DNA of 64,000 nt. Source: Cerasibacillus terrae (GTDB taxonomy: Bacteria > Bacillota > Bacilli > Bacillales > Amphibacillaceae). A program made the translations under genes and the position numbers. The stretch spans positions 22,132 through 86,131 of the forward strand of contig NZ_VDUW01000004.1 in the NCBI RefSeq assembly GCF_008039555.1, in the 5' to 3' direction. Shown here one piece after another: positions 9,064 through 18,482 of the stretch (positions are counted from its first letter, which is position 1; each line of letters starts with the position of its first letter). The notes beneath the pieces are model-generated. The model did not search any database, was not told the origin of the DNA, and worked only from the letters and a program-made list of their open reading frames with translations.

Positions 9064-10239
9064 TTAAATTAATTCAAATACTCCAGCAGCACCCATTCCT
9101 CCACCAATACACATGGTTACAAGTCCAAATTGAACATTTCTACGTTTCATTTCGTGCATTAGTGTCAGAGTTAATTTTGTTCCCGTTGCTCCTAACGGGT
9201 GACCAAGTGCAATTGCACCACCGTTAACATTCACAATTTCAGGATTTAAATCTAATGCTTGAATCACACGAAGAGACTGGGAAGCAAATGCTTCATTTAA
9301 TTCAATTAGACCTATATCCTTTAACTCTAAACCGGCTAATTTCAATGCTTTCGGTATTGCCGCAACTGGGCCTACTCCCATAATTTCTGGTTCCACACCT
9401 GCAACAGCGAAAGAACGGAACTTAAGCATAGCTGTTAAACCTTCTGCTTTTGCCTTTTCATGATCCATGATCAGTACGGATCCTGCTCCATCACTCATTT
9501 GTGAAGAGTTTCCTGCTGTTACTGTTCCAGTTGTTGAAAATGCGGGGCGAAGTTTTGCCAATACCTCTGGACTTGTACCCGAACGAACTCCCTCATCTGT
9601 GTCAAAAATGAAAGATTTCTCTTTGATTTTTCCATCTGAACCAACATCACGGCTGGTTACTTCAACAGGAACAATCTCGTCTTTAAATTTACCCTCTTCT
9701 ATTGCTTTGGCAGCACGCTTATGACTTTCGGTAGCAAATGCGTCTTGGTCTTTTCGTGAAATAGAAAATCGTTTCGCAACTTCCTCCGCAGTATGTCCCA
9801 TTGACATGTAATATCCTGGGGCATTCTCCACAAGGGTTGGATTTGGTTTAATGACGTGCCCACCCATTGGGATTAAACTCATCGATTCTGCTCCACCTGC
9901 TATCATCGTATCTGCATTCCCTAGCATAATTCGTTCTGATGCATAGGCAATACTTTGTAAACCAGAAGAACAGTAACGATTAATTGTAATCCCAGGAACT
10001 TCATGACTTAATCCAGCGATACCAGCAATATTTCTTGCCATATTCATTCCTTGTTCTGCTTCTGGCATCGCACATCCAATAATGACATCATCAATATTCC
10101 CCTCATAATTACCTGCTCGTTTTAATGTTTCTTTTATTGTTAATGCAGCAAGATCATCTGGTCTGGAATGCGCAAGAGATCCACGAATCGCTTTTCCAAC
10201 TGGTGTTCTTGATCCTGCTACAATTACCGCTTCCTTCAT
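9064..10239 (-). CDS. fadA: FadA, acetyl-CoA acyltransferase (3-ketoacyl-CoA thiolase)
   Basis: A 391-residue thiolase that cleaves 3-ketoacyl-CoA with CoA in the last step of beta-oxidation. The nucleophile is Cys90 in NRYCSSGLQSIAYA. The other catalytic segments are NEAFASQS, GGAIALGHPLGATG (His) and CIGGGMGAAG (second Cys). It lies 18 bases after fadN and 30 bases before fadE and should share the FadR-controlled promoter of fadN. Confidence 0.96.
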   Translation of the reverse strand: MKEAVIVAGSRTPVGKAIRGSLAHSRPDDLAALTIKETLKRAGNYEGNIDDVIIGCAMPEAEQGMNMARNIAGIAGLSHEVPGITINRYCSSGLQSIAYASERIMLGNADTMIAGGAESMSLIPMGGHVIKPNPTLVENAPGYYMSMGHTAEEVAKRFSISRKDQDAFATESHKRAAKAIEEGKFKDEIVPVEVTSRDVGSDGKIKEKSFIFDTDEGVRSGTSPEVLAKLRPAFSTTGTVTAGNSSQMSDGAGSVLIMDHEKAKAEGLTAMLKFRSFAVAGVEPEIMGVGPVAAIPKALKLAGLELKDIGLIELNEAFASQSLRVIQALDLNPEIVNVNGGAIALGHPLGATGTKLTLTLMHEMKRRNVQFGLVTMCIGGGMGAAGVFELI

Positions 10240-10257
10240 GTTAACTCCCCCTCTTCC

Positions 10258-12657
10258 TTAGTTTCGTAATGGTTTTCCTTTTACCAACATATGTTGCATT
10301 CGTTGTTGTGTCTTTGGTTCACCAATTAAGCTTAAAAAGGCTTCTCTTTCTAAATCTAGCATCACTTGTTCATCTATGAAACTTCCTTCTTTTATTCGTC
10401 CACCTGAAAGAACATACGCTAGTTTTTCCGCAATTTTCACATCATGTTCTGATGCATATCCACTATAATGTAAAGATTTTGCTCCCATTAGCATTGCTGC
10501 ATAACCAGGGTCACCTACGACTGGAATTTTTTCACGTATTGGTGCTTGATATCCTGCACTACTTAATGAAAGTACTTTTTGTTTTGCATCATATAGTAAG
10601 TGGTCTGGGTTAGCACTAATTCCATCAAATCGATTTAAGAAACCATTTTCTCTTGCTTCTTCTGCAGATGTGGAAACAGCTGCTGTCGCAACCCGTTCAA
10701 ATACTTTGTTCGCAACTTTTGATAAGTCAAAATCTACTCCTTGTGGCATATCACGTAGCATTTTTAAGTATAATTCTTTCGTTCCACCGCCACCTGGAAT
10801 TAAACCGACACCTACCTCTACTAGACCGATATATGATTCAGCTGATGCTTGAACAGCTGCAGCTGGTAGTGTCACTTCTGCTCCTCCACCAAGTGTCATA
10901 TTAAATGGTGCAGTTACTACTGGTTTGTTGGAGTATTTTATATTCATTGCCATGTTTTGGAACTGGCGAATAACTAAATCTAATTCAAAGAAATTATCAT
11001 CTTGTGCTTCCATTAACATCAGTGCAAGATTTGCTCCAACACAAAAGTTCTTTCCTTGGTTACCGATGACAAGACCTTTGTAATTCTTATCTACTTCTTC
11101 AATTGATTCGTTAATCATTTGGATAACATCCAACCCAATAGCATTGTTAGGGGAGTGGAATTCTAATAATGCAACCCCATCACCTAAATCTATTAAACTT
11201 GCACCAGTATTCATTTTAATGACTCCATTTGTATCTTTTAACCGGTGTAAATGAATTTCTTTTTCATTAGATTCTTGTTGTTGATATTCTTTATTGTGGT
11301 AATAGAAAACGTTTGCATTTTCTGTTTTATAAAATGACTCTTTACCATCTTCTAATAAATCAAGAACCCATTTAGGCACTGTATCGCCTTCTTCTTGCAT
11401 TCTTTCTACTGTAGCTTTGACTCCAATCGCATCCCAGATTTCAAATGGACCTTTCTTCCAACCAAAACCCCACTTCATTGCATTATCAATAGAGACAATA
11501 TCATCTGCGATTTCACCAAGTAACTCCGCAGAATAAAGGAGCACTGGTTTTAAGATAGACCAAACAAATTCACTAGCTCGATCACCTTTTACAGAAAGCA
11601 AAGTTGTTAATTTTCTTTGGAAACCTTTTTGCTGTTTCGCCATTTCAGTTGCTTTTGTTTTTAGTTTTTTCCGTTCTTCATATTCCATTGTTTCTGGATT
11701 CAATTCTTCGATAATACTTCCTTTTTCTCCCTTTTTCTTTAAATAGAATCCTTGACCACTCTTCGCTCCTAACCACCCTTTTTCATGCATTTTTTGCATA
11801 AAGGTTGGAACTTCAAATACTTCCTTTTCTTTTCCATCTACTTGATCATAAACATTTTTTGCAACATGGATAAATGTGTCCAGACCGACAACATCTAATG
11901 TTCTAAATGTAGCACTTTTTGGTCGTCCAATCGTTGGACCAGTGACAGAATCGACTTCTCCAACAGAGTATCCACCTGCTATCATCTCTTGAACCGTTAC
12001 CAATAACCCGTAAGTTCCAATTCGATTTGCGATAAAGTTTGGTGTGTCTTTTGCTAGGACAACTCCTTTTCCTAATACATCTTCACCAAATGTTTTCATA
12101 AACTGAACGACTTCATCTTTCGTATCCTTTGTAGGTATTACTTCTAATAATTTTAAATAGCGTGGCGGATTGAAAAAGTGTGTTCCTAGAAAATGTTCAC
12201 GAAAATCCTCTGAGCGCCCTTCTGACATTGCTTCTACTGATATTCCAGATGTATTTGAACTTACAATCGATCCTTTTTTACGGTATTTATCAACATTAGC
12301 AAATACTTGCTGTTTAATTTCTAGATTTTCAACGACAACCTCAATAATCCAATCAACATCTTTTAATTTTTCCATATCGTCTTCCATATTACCAACTTCG
12401 ATTAATTCTAAACTTTTCTTGGAAGTGATTGGTGATGGTTTTTGTTTTAAAAGTGCCTTTTTATTTTTTGCTGCTATCTTATTTCGAACAATTGGACTTT
12501 CTAAAGTTAAACCCTTTTTTTCTTCTTTCTCAGTTAATTCTCTTGGCACAATATCAAGTAATAATGTTGGGATACCAATATTCGCTAAATGAGCTGCGAT
12601 TCCTGAACCCATGACACCAGAACCTAATACTGCGGCACGTTTAATAGATTGTTTCAT
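10258..12657 (-). CDS. fadN: FadN, 3-hydroxyacyl-CoA dehydrogenase / enoyl-CoA hydratase
   Basis: A 799-residue bifunctional beta-oxidation enzyme. The NAD-binding dehydrogenase comes first (Rossmann motif AAVLGSGVMGSGIAAHLAN, then ANRIGTYG). A crotonase-type domain lies near residues 490-690, with GKNFCVGANLALM and MTLGGGAEVTLPA forming the CoA-binding and oxyanion regions. This order is the reverse of E. coli FadB and typical of B. subtilis FadN (YusL). It is the first gene of fadNAE, and a FadR operator lies just before the start codon. Confidence 0.95.
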   Translation of the reverse strand: MKQSIKRAAVLGSGVMGSGIAAHLANIGIPTLLLDIVPRELTEKEEKKGLTLESPIVRNKIAAKNKKALLKQKPSPITSKKSLELIEVGNMEDDMEKLKDVDWIIEVVVENLEIKQQVFANVDKYRKKGSIVSSNTSGISVEAMSEGRSEDFREHFLGTHFFNPPRYLKLLEVIPTKDTKDEVVQFMKTFGEDVLGKGVVLAKDTPNFIANRIGTYGLLVTVQEMIAGGYSVGEVDSVTGPTIGRPKSATFRTLDVVGLDTFIHVAKNVYDQVDGKEKEVFEVPTFMQKMHEKGWLGAKSGQGFYLKKKGEKGSIIEELNPETMEYEERKKLKTKATEMAKQQKGFQRKLTTLLSVKGDRASEFVWSILKPVLLYSAELLGEIADDIVSIDNAMKWGFGWKKGPFEIWDAIGVKATVERMQEEGDTVPKWVLDLLEDGKESFYKTENANVFYYHNKEYQQQESNEKEIHLHRLKDTNGVIKMNTGASLIDLGDGVALLEFHSPNNAIGLDVIQMINESIEEVDKNYKGLVIGNQGKNFCVGANLALMLMEAQDDNFFELDLVIRQFQNMAMNIKYSNKPVVTAPFNMTLGGGAEVTLPAAAVQASAESYIGLVEVGVGLIPGGGGTKELYLKMLRDMPQGVDFDLSKVANKVFERVATAAVSTSAEEARENGFLNRFDGISANPDHLLYDAKQKVLSLSSAGYQAPIREKIPVVGDPGYAAMLMGAKSLHYSGYASEHDVKIAEKLAYVLSGGRIKEGSFIDEQVMLDLEREAFLSLIGEPKTQQRMQHMLVKGKPLRN

Positions 12658-12681
12658 GATTTATCCCCCAATCCATATTTT

Positions 12682-12699
12682 TGAATGAATACTCATTCA
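12682..12699. promoter_or_regulatory. FadR operator upstream of fadN
   Basis: TGAATGAATACTCATTCA is an 18-base palindrome matching the B. subtilis FadR (TetR family) box. It sits in the fadN leader about 25 bases before the start, downstream of the predicted promoter, so bound FadR would block transcription until long-chain acyl-CoA releases it. Confidence 0.92.
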
Positions 12700-12743
12700 T
12701 TTTTTAATCTAAAAGAAAGACGAACATCTTCCGTCTATATATT

Positions 12744-12772
12744 ACTATAATGTATATTCAGATATTTCGCAA
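12744..12772 (-). promoter_or_regulatory. Sigma-A-like promoter of fadN-fadA-fadE
   Basis: Minus strand TTGCGA, 17-base spacer, TATAGT. It lies about 45 bases upstream of the FadR operator. Confidence 0.6.
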
Positions 12773-12834
12773 CGATAATGCGATAATTTTTTAAAAATAA
12801 TTCCTTTTTTAAAAAAAGATACCATTCAAGCTAT

Positions 12835-12893
12835 GCGGCACGTAACTTCCGCCTTTAAAGCGGAAGTTTTTAGCCGCGATGTTAGCTAACATC
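12835..12893. terminator. Nested inverted repeats after argS, probable terminator region
   Basis: A perfect 16-base palindrome GATGTTAGCTAACATC lies next to a stem AACTTCCGC/GCGGAAGTT, which is itself enclosed by GCGGC/GCCGC. On the plus strand the inner stem is followed by TTTTT; on the minus strand a T run comes only about 20 bases later. It follows the argS stop by 11 bases and probably ends that transcript, though the layout is not canonical. Confidence 0.5.
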
Positions 12894-12904
12894 CTGTTTT
12901 TGTT

Positions 12905-14575
12905 TTACATCTGTTCTGGTGCATGAACACCAATTAAACGTAATGCATTAGCAATCGTTATTCTAACTGCTTTCATGAATGCAAGGCGTGCTTTCGTTTG
13001 TTCTGGTTTTTCGTCATCTAAAACCTTTTCCGCATTATAATAACTATGCAATAATGTTGAAACATCAAATACATATTGCGTCACTTTATGTGGAATACGT
13101 TTTTCTGCTGCTTCACGAATTACTTGTGGGAATTCACCCAGTTTACGTAAAAGTTCTTCTTCTTTTTCAGATTTTAATAAAGAATAGTCTACAGCCCCAT
13201 CTTCAAACCAACCTTTTTCTTCTGCTTGTTTTAACATTGTACAAATTCTTGCATGTGCATATTGAACATAAAAAACTGGGTTTTCAGTAGACTGTGATCT
13301 TGCTAAATCCATATCAAAGTCTAAATGGGAATCACCAGAACGCATACTAAAGAAATAACGCATGGCATCCTTCCCAACTTCTTCCATTAATTGACGAAGA
13401 GTTACAGCCTTTCCTGTACGTTTACTCATTTTCACCTTTTCGCCATTTTCAAATAAATTAACCATCTGAATAACTTCTACTTCTAATGTATCTTTTTCAT
13501 ACCCTAATGCTTGTATTGCTGCTTTCATTCTCGGAATATATCCATGATGATCAGCGCCCCAAATATTAATTAATGTTTTAAATCCACGGTCTAATTTATT
13601 CTTATGATAGGCAATATCTGGTGTTAAATATGTGTAACTTCCATCAGATTTTACTAATACCCGGTCCTTATCATCATGATATGCAGTTGATTCGAACCAT
13701 GTTGCACCATCTTCTTCATAAATAAGATCTGTTTTTTGTAATTGGTTTAATGCTTCTGTTATTTTATCTTCTTCATATAAGCTCGTTTCAGAAAACCAAT
13801 TGTCGAAAGTTACCCCAAACGCCGCTAAATCGCTTTTGATTTTATCTAATTCCAATTTTAATCCATGCTTACGAAAATGTTTGAGTCTTTCCTTTTCATC
13901 TACTTGAACCCATTTGTCTCCATCTTCTATAGCAAGCTGCTGACCTATTTTTTGAACATCTTTCCCATGATAGCCATCTTCGGGAATTTCCCAATCTTTT
14001 CCTAGAGCTTGCATATAGCGCGCCTCAACAGAACGTGCTAAGTTATCGATTTGATTCCCCGCATCATTAATATAATACTCCCGTTCCACTTGAAACCCAG
14101 CATAATCTAATACGTTACATAATGCATCACCATATGCTGCACCACGCGCATGACCTAGATGTAAGTCACCTGTTGGATTCGCTGATACAAATTCCACTTG
14201 AATCTTATGATTTTGTCCCTTATCCGAACGACCATATGTATCACCATTTTCGATAATGGTTGGAACAAGTTTCGTTAAAAAGGAATGGTCAATTGAAATA
14301 TTAATAAACCCTGGACCAGCAATTTCAATATTTGTGATTCCCGCCTTTTCTCGATTGATTTCATTTACAATTGCTTCTGCTGTTTTTCTTGGCGCTTGTT
14401 TCGCTATTTTCGTTAATTGCATGGCGATGTTTGTCGCATAATCCCCATGTTCTTTGTTTTTAGGCTTTTCTAAAATAATATTTGGAATATCATTCTTCTC
14501 TGCAAGTTGAGTACGAATAACAGCTTCCATTATTTCTTCTTTTATTTGTTTTTCTATCGTTTGTAACATATCCAT
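12905..14575 (-). CDS. argS: ArgS, arginyl-tRNA synthetase
   Basis: A 556-residue class I aminoacyl-tRNA synthetase charging tRNA-Arg. The N-terminal Add-1 domain covers about residues 1-115. The HIGH motif is HLGHARG at 139-145 after FVSANPTGD, and [12 protein letters not shown] is the KMSKS loop. The C-terminal alpha-helical anticodon-binding domain ends in GVHAPEQM, typical of ArgS. GGAGG lies six bases before the ATG. The length equals the B. subtilis enzyme. It stands alone, divergent from znuA. Confidence 0.97.
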   Translation of the reverse strand: MDMLQTIEKQIKEEIMEAVIRTQLAEKNDIPNIILEKPKNKEHGDYATNIAMQLTKIAKQAPRKTAEAIVNEINREKAGITNIEIAGPGFINISIDHSFLTKLVPTIIENGDTYGRSDKGQNHKIQVEFVSANPTGDLHLGHARGAAYGDALCNVLDYAGFQVEREYYINDAGNQIDNLARSVEARYMQALGKDWEIPEDGYHGKDVQKIGQQLAIEDGDKWVQVDEKERLKHFRKHGLKLELDKIKSDLAAFGVTFDNWFSETSLYEEDKITEALNQLQKTDLIYEEDGATWFESTAYHDDKDRVLVKSDGSYTYLTPDIAYHKNKLDRGFKTLINIWGADHHGYIPRMKAAIQALGYEKDTLEVEVIQMVNLFENGEKVKMSKRTGKAVTLRQLMEEVGKDAMRYFFSMRSGDSHLDFDMDLARSQSTENPVFYVQYAHARICTMLKQAEEKGWFEDGAVDYSLLKSEKEEELLRKLGEFPQVIREAAEKRIPHKVTQYVFDVSTLLHSYYNAEKVLDDEKPEQTKARLAFMKAVRITIANALRLIGVHAPEQM

Positions 14576-14716
14576 CCATTATTTCCTCCCAAAGAATCTT
14601 CTCATATATATTATGATTATAGCATTTTAAATGCATAAATATCCATCTTCACTAATGCTTTCCTATTTATAGTAACACACGTAAGAAAAATCAGGCTATG
14701 CTTTTAGTAAGGTTTT

Positions 14717-14874
14717 TATAAAGTGAAACTTCAATCAGGAGGAGTTTTCTTCACCTCCCACTGATTGTTAGTAGAACGAATCGGGTTTTTACTGGCTGTT
14801 GATTTCTACTTACACCTCTTAGGTATCTCCATTTATTGATGTGGAGGTCTTACAGCCGATTAAATCTGCAATAA
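14717..14874 (+). repeat. Family A structured intergenic repeat, copy 2
   Basis: A degenerate copy lying between the divergent argS and znuA starts. It begins ATAAAGTGAAACTTC and retains GAACGAATCGGG and the ACTGGCTGT...ACAGCC outer arms, but hairpin 1 has two mismatches (CAATCAGGAGGAG against CTCCCACTGATTG) and its right end reads CTGCAATAA rather than GCGATAAA. It ends seven bases before the znuA Zur region. Confidence 0.8.
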
Positions 14875-14880
14875 TTCATT

Positions 14881-14926
14881 AATCGTAACCATTACTATTT
14901 ACAAATCGTACTCATTACGATATGAT
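14881..14926 (+). promoter_or_regulatory. Zur-controlled promoter of znuA
   Basis: A promoter TTTACA (14898-14903), 17-base spacer, TATGAT (14921-14926) faces znuA. The spacer holds AATCGTACTCATTACGA, almost exactly the Bacillus Zur box. A weaker half-match, AATCGTAACCATTACTATTT, lies directly upstream at 14881-14900. Bound Zur-Zn would cover both promoter elements, so the zinc genes should switch on in zinc shortage. The cognate zur gene is downstream in the same cluster. Confidence 0.88.
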
Positions 14927-14957
14927 AGATTATATTAAAGTTTGAGGGGAGACAATC

Positions 14958-15911
14958 ATGAAAAAATACGTAATACCATTTTTAGTTTTTACATTTATAG
15001 TATTAGCAGGATGTAGTGTCACTGAAGATAAGGAAAGTGACAAGCCAATTATTTATACCTCTATCTATCCTATCCAATATATTGTTGAACAAATTGCTGG
15101 GGATTTCGTTACAGTGAAATCTGTTTATCCACCTGGTGTTGATGCACATACATATGAACCTGCATCAAAAGATATCACTGAAATCGCCAAGGGAGATGCT
15201 TTTATTTATCTTGGTGCTGGGATGGAAAGCTTTGCAGAAACAACAAGAGATGCTCTTGAGTCACAAGACATTAGCTTTGTAGAAATTGGAGAAAATGAAG
15301 ATATATTTATGGAGACAGAGGATCATGGACACGAACATGAAGATGAAGACGAGCACGAAGAGGGTCATGAACATGACCACCATCATGAAGGGGTTGATCC
15401 ACATATATGGCTTGATCCATTGCGGATGGTTGAAATGGGAGAAATAATTAAAAATGAATTAGTTGAGCTGTACCCTGAAGAAAAAGATTATTTCAATAAA
15501 AATATGGACCAACTTGAAAAAGAACTTAAAACATTGGACACAGCATTTCATGACACATTAGATCACAAGAAAAATAAAAGCCTTTTGGTTACACATGCGG
15601 CATATGGATATTGGGAAGAGAAATATGGGATTGAACAAATATCAATTAATGGTCTTTCATCCAGTGATGAGCCATCCCAAAAAGAATTGACAAATATAGC
15701 AAAAATAGCGAAAGAAAGAGAATTACAGTACGTCATTTTTGACCAAGCCGGATCAAATCGTGTTTCACAAATAATCCAGGAGCATATTGGTGCAGAAAAA
15801 CGTGTCATTCATAATTTAGAAGTATTGACAGAAGAAGACAGGAAGCAAAAGGAAGATTATATTTCTCTAATGGAAAAAAACTTACAAATACTTGATGAAG
15901 CAACAAAATAG
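14958..15911 (+). CDS. znuA: ZnuA/AdcA-type zinc-binding lipoprotein
   Basis: A 317-residue cluster 9 (TroA-like) substrate-binding protein for zinc. MKKYVIPFLVFTFIVLAGC is a lipoprotein signal with Cys19. A His/Asp/Glu-rich loop near residues 117-142 (EDHGHEHEDEDEHEEGHEHDHHHEG region) is the hallmark of zinc rather than manganese binders. Metal ligands are likely in VDAHTYEP, VDPHIWLDP, VTHAAYGYW and the final Glu/Asp of the family. AGGGGAG precedes the ATG. It is the first gene of the Zur-controlled cluster; a repeat array and a hairpin separate it from znuC. Confidence 0.93.
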   Translation: MKKYVIPFLVFTFIVLAGCSVTEDKESDKPIIYTSIYPIQYIVEQIAGDFVTVKSVYPPGVDAHTYEPASKDITEIAKGDAFIYLGAGMESFAETTRDALESQDISFVEIGENEDIFMETEDHGHEHEDEDEHEEGHEHDHHHEGVDPHIWLDPLRMVEMGEIIKNELVELYPEEKDYFNKNMDQLEKELKTLDTAFHDTLDHKKNKSLLVTHAAYGYWEEKYGIEQISINGLSSSDEPSQKELTNIAKIAKERELQYVIFDQAGSNRVSQIIQEHIGAEKRVIHNLEVLTEEDRKQKEDYISLMEKNLQILDEATK

Positions 15912-15920
15912 GTTTACATT

Positions 15921-15950
15921 TAATCAGTGGTGTTTTTACACCACTGATTA
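15921..15950 (+). terminator. Hairpin after znuA, possible partial terminator
   Basis: A perfect 13-pair stem TAATCAGTGGTGT/ACACCACTGATTA with a TTTT loop lies 10 bases after the znuA stop. The tail is only TTCATG, so termination may be partial. The arms share AATCAGTGG/CCACTGATT with hairpin 1 of the family A repeats, so this could be a remnant of such an element. Confidence 0.5.
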
Positions 15951-16040
15951 TTCATGCATGAGCTAGTGAACAAGCCATCACATCAATAACGTGGATTATG
16001 GAACTACTATTATTAGAAGATATTTTGTACTCTAAGCATC

Positions 16041-16246
16041 TATTCGTGACCGAGTCTTGCGAATTAATGAATTTTGGTCATGATTACCATTTATTCGTGA
16101 CCAGGTCTTGCAAATTACTGAATTTTGGCCATGATTATCATTTATTCGTGACTGAGTCTTGCAAATTAATGAATTTTGGTCATGATTATCATTTATTCGT
16201 GACCAGGTCTTGCGAATTAATGAATTTTGGTCATGATTATGCTTAT
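16041..16246 (+). repeat. Tandem array of four 51-bp units (family B1)
   Basis: Four units begin with TATTCGTGAC at 16041, 16092, 16143 and 16194, so the period is exactly 51. Each carries GTGACC (GTGACT in the third), TCTTGC, AATGAATTTTGG (ACTGAATTTTGG in the second) and CATGATTA. Units 1 and 3 have GAGTCTTG while 2 and 4 have AGGTCTTG, an alternating pattern that suggests duplication of a two-unit block. One frame is open across the array, repeating a 17-residue motif HLFVTESCKLMNFGHDY, but no ribosome site precedes it. Confidence 0.9.
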
Positions 16247-16302
16247 ATGAAATTTATTTAAACTAAATTTAGAAACCTTCAAAAATGAAAGGGGCTTTTG
16301 CC

Positions 16303-17061
16303 ATGTGCGAGTCGGTCATTCGGCTTAAAAATATTAACTTTTCTTATGGAAATCGGCAAATTTTAAAAAATGTACATTTGGATATTAAACGTGGGATGTT
16401 TATGGGATTAGTCGGACCAAATGGTGGTGGAAAAACAACATTAATAAAAATTATCCTTGGTCTATTAAAACCAGACAAGGGCTCCATTCATTTATTAAAT
16501 CAACCAATGGAGCATTTTAAGGATTGGAATCGGATTGGTTTTGTATCACAAAAAGCAAACACATTTAATAAAGGTTTTCCTGCTACCGTTTTTGAAGTTG
16601 TTTCCATGGGATTAACTGCAAAAATAGGCTATTTTAAGTTTTTTAAAAAGCATCATAAACAAAAAGTATTATCAGCTATTAAACAAGTGGGAATGGAAAA
16701 ATACACTTATCAGAATATCGGGGATTTATCTGGAGGGCAACAACAACGTGTATTCATTGCACGTGCCTTAGTAAGTGATCCAGAATTACTTATTTTAGAT
16801 GAACCGACAGTAGGCATTGATTATAAAAATGTTGAACATTTTTATGAATTATTACATGACCTAAACAAAAATAATCAGTTAACATTATTACTTGTCACAC
16901 ATGATACAGGAGTAATGACGAAGTATGCTACAAATATTGCTTGTTTAAACAATTCCCTACATTTCCATGGAAATTCTGATGAATATACAGCATTATCAAC
17001 AGAACAATTATCACAAATTTACGGTCATCCAGTGCAAGCAGTTGTTCATGACCATGATTAA
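16303..17061 (+). CDS. znuC: ZnuC, zinc ABC transporter ATPase
   Basis: A 252-residue ATPase energising zinc uptake through ZnuB. Walker A GPNGGGKTT, signature LSGGQQQR and Walker B LLILDEPTVGID are complete, with the H-loop in LLVTHDTG. MCESVIRLKNINF is taken as the start because AGGGG lies eight bases before its ATG; an in-frame ATG 18 bases upstream has no ribosome site. It ends 11 bases before znuB. It is about 390 bases from znuA, separated by a hairpin and the 51-bp array. Confidence 0.93.
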   Translation: MCESVIRLKNINFSYGNRQILKNVHLDIKRGMFMGLVGPNGGGKTTLIKIILGLLKPDKGSIHLLNQPMEHFKDWNRIGFVSQKANTFNKGFPATVFEVVSMGLTAKIGYFKFFKKHHKQKVLSAIKQVGMEKYTYQNIGDLSGGQQQRVFIARALVSDPELLILDEPTVGIDYKNVEHFYELLHDLNKNNQLTLLLVTHDTGVMTKYATNIACLNNSLHFHGNSDEYTALSTEQLSQIYGHPVQAVVHDHD

Positions 17062-17072
17062 GGAGGTCAAAA

Positions 17073-17918
17073 ATGTTAGCTGATATTTTACAGTTTGATT
17101 TTTTACGTCATACATTTTTAACTGGATTATTAATTGGAATCATTGCCCCATTACTCGGAGCATTTCTTGTTGTTAGACGGCTCTCCTTGTTGGCAGATGC
17201 TTTATCACATGTAACGTTAGCCGGAATTTCATTTGGCTTGCTTGTACAAAAAACATGGGCTTTTTCCTTTTTAAATCCACTTTACGGTGGAATGGTTTTT
17301 TCAGTAATTGGGGCTGTTTTAATAGAAAAGTTACGGACAGTTTATAAGGGATATCAGGAAATTGGAATTCCGATTATTTTAAGTGGTGGGGTCGGATTAA
17401 GTGTTATTTTCATTTCATTAGCAAATGGTTTTAACACAGATCTATTCGGCTATTTATTTGGTTCCGTTTCAGCGGTAAGCCGCCAAGATTTTTTAACCAT
17501 CGTAGGAATTTCCCTCGTAATTATTATCCTTATTCGTATTTTTTATAAGGAATTATTAACTTTATCATTTGATGAAGAACATGCAACCGTTTCAGGTATT
17601 CATTCTAGACGAATTCATTTTCTATTCATCATTCTAACAGCACTTGTTATTGCAGTTTCCATCCGAATTGTTGGTGTTTTACTTGTTTCTGCTTTAATGA
17701 CACTCCCTGTTGCAAGTGCTATGAGACTTAGTCATAGTTTTAAGCAACTGATCATTCTATCTATTGTATTTGCGGAAATAGCTGTTATCATAGGATTAAT
17801 TAGTGGATACTATTTAAGTATTCCACCTGGAGGTACCATTGTAGTTGTTGCCATTATTATTTTACTTCTATCTATCAGTTTAAAACAGTTTTCATATGTC
17901 TTAAAGAAAGAGAGATGA
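17073..17918 (+). CDS. znuB: ZnuB, zinc ABC transporter permease
   Basis: A 281-residue ABC-3 family permease with about eight or nine hydrophobic segments forming the zinc channel. The family landmarks FLVVRRLSLLADALSHVTLAGISFG near the N terminus and IVGVLLVSALMTLPVASAMRLS near the C terminus are present. AAGGAGG precedes the ATG. Its stop overlaps the zur start (ATGA), implying coupled translation. Confidence 0.94.
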   Translation: MLADILQFDFLRHTFLTGLLIGIIAPLLGAFLVVRRLSLLADALSHVTLAGISFGLLVQKTWAFSFLNPLYGGMVFSVIGAVLIEKLRTVYKGYQEIGIPIILSGGVGLSVIFISLANGFNTDLFGYLFGSVSAVSRQDFLTIVGISLVIIILIRIFYKELLTLSFDEEHATVSGIHSRRIHFLFIILTALVIAVSIRIVGVLLVSALMTLPVASAMRLSHSFKQLIILSIVFAEIAVIIGLISGYYLSIPPGGTIVVVAIIILLLSISLKQFSYVLKKER

Positions 17919-18331
17919 AGCAAATGAGTCTAAAAGAATCACTTGATATTTTAAAAGAAAATGGCTATAAAATGACGAAACGAAGAGAAGAAATACTTCA
18001 CTTTTTCCAGAAAGAAGATAAGTACAAAACAGCTAAAGATTTATATGAATATATGGAATCTATTTATGAGGGGATTAGTTACGATACCGTATATCGCAAT
18101 TTACATCTCTACCATAAATTAGGAATTTTAGAATCAACCGAATTAAATTCTGAGAAGCATTTTCGTTTAAGCTGTAGTGAGCATCATCATCATCATTTTA
18201 TTTGTAAAGATTGTGGGACAACAAGAGAGATTAATGTCTGTCCAATGAATGATGTTGGTAACATGCTTCACAACTATCAAATTGACGGACACAAGTTTGA
18301 AATATATGGGCTTTGTCCAGCGTGTCAATAA
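17915..18331 (+). CDS. zur: Zur, zinc-responsive Fur-family repressor
   Basis: A 138-residue Fur-family regulator. The N-terminal winged helix includes ITYDTVYRNL-like ISYDTVYRNLHLYHKLG. The metal-binding half has HHHHHFICKDCG, and CxxC pairs in CKDC and CPAC make a structural zinc site. The position at the end of a Zur-boxed zinc uptake cluster points to Zur rather than Fur or PerR. It starts within the znuB stop. Loss of zinc should release it from the znuA promoter, making an autoregulated loop because zur is in the operon it controls. Confidence 0.9.
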   Translation: MKQMSLKESLDILKENGYKMTKRREEILHFFQKEDKYKTAKDLYEYMESIYEGISYDTVYRNLHLYHKLGILESTELNSEKHFRLSCSEHHHHHFICKDCGTTREINVCPMNDVGNMLHNYQIDGHKFEIYGLCPACQ

Positions 18332-18374
18332 GATATAATCTGTAAGAACATTTAGAATACCATTTAGCAAAATA

Positions 18375-18408
18375 CAAAAGCCTCCACTTGTTTATATGGA
18401 GGCTTTTG
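18375..18408 (+). terminator. Terminator after zur
   Basis: CAAAAGCCTCCA pairs with TGGAGGCTTTTG around a ten-base loop, 43 bases after the zur stop. The T tract is short and built into the stem, but the hairpin is strong. Confidence 0.7.
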
Positions 18409-18432
18409 CATTAGAGAAAATTATATTTAAGT

Positions 18433-18473
18433 AAAAAAAAGGATTCTAGTTTTTTAACTAGAATCCTTTTTTT
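18433..18473. terminator. Bidirectional terminator between zur and the cwlO-like gene
   Basis: An 11-pair stem GGATTCTAGTT/AACTAGAATCC is flanked by eight A on the left and seven T on the right. It can end transcripts from both sides and lies 10 bases after the stop of the minus-strand hydrolase gene. Confidence 0.9.
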
Positions 18474-18482
18474 ATTCTTATT

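Noticed and set aside
15998..16261. 87-codon ORF with four 17-residue repeats before znuC
   Set aside because: It is a translation of the 51-bp array. Only a poor ribosome site precedes its ATG and no family signature is present.
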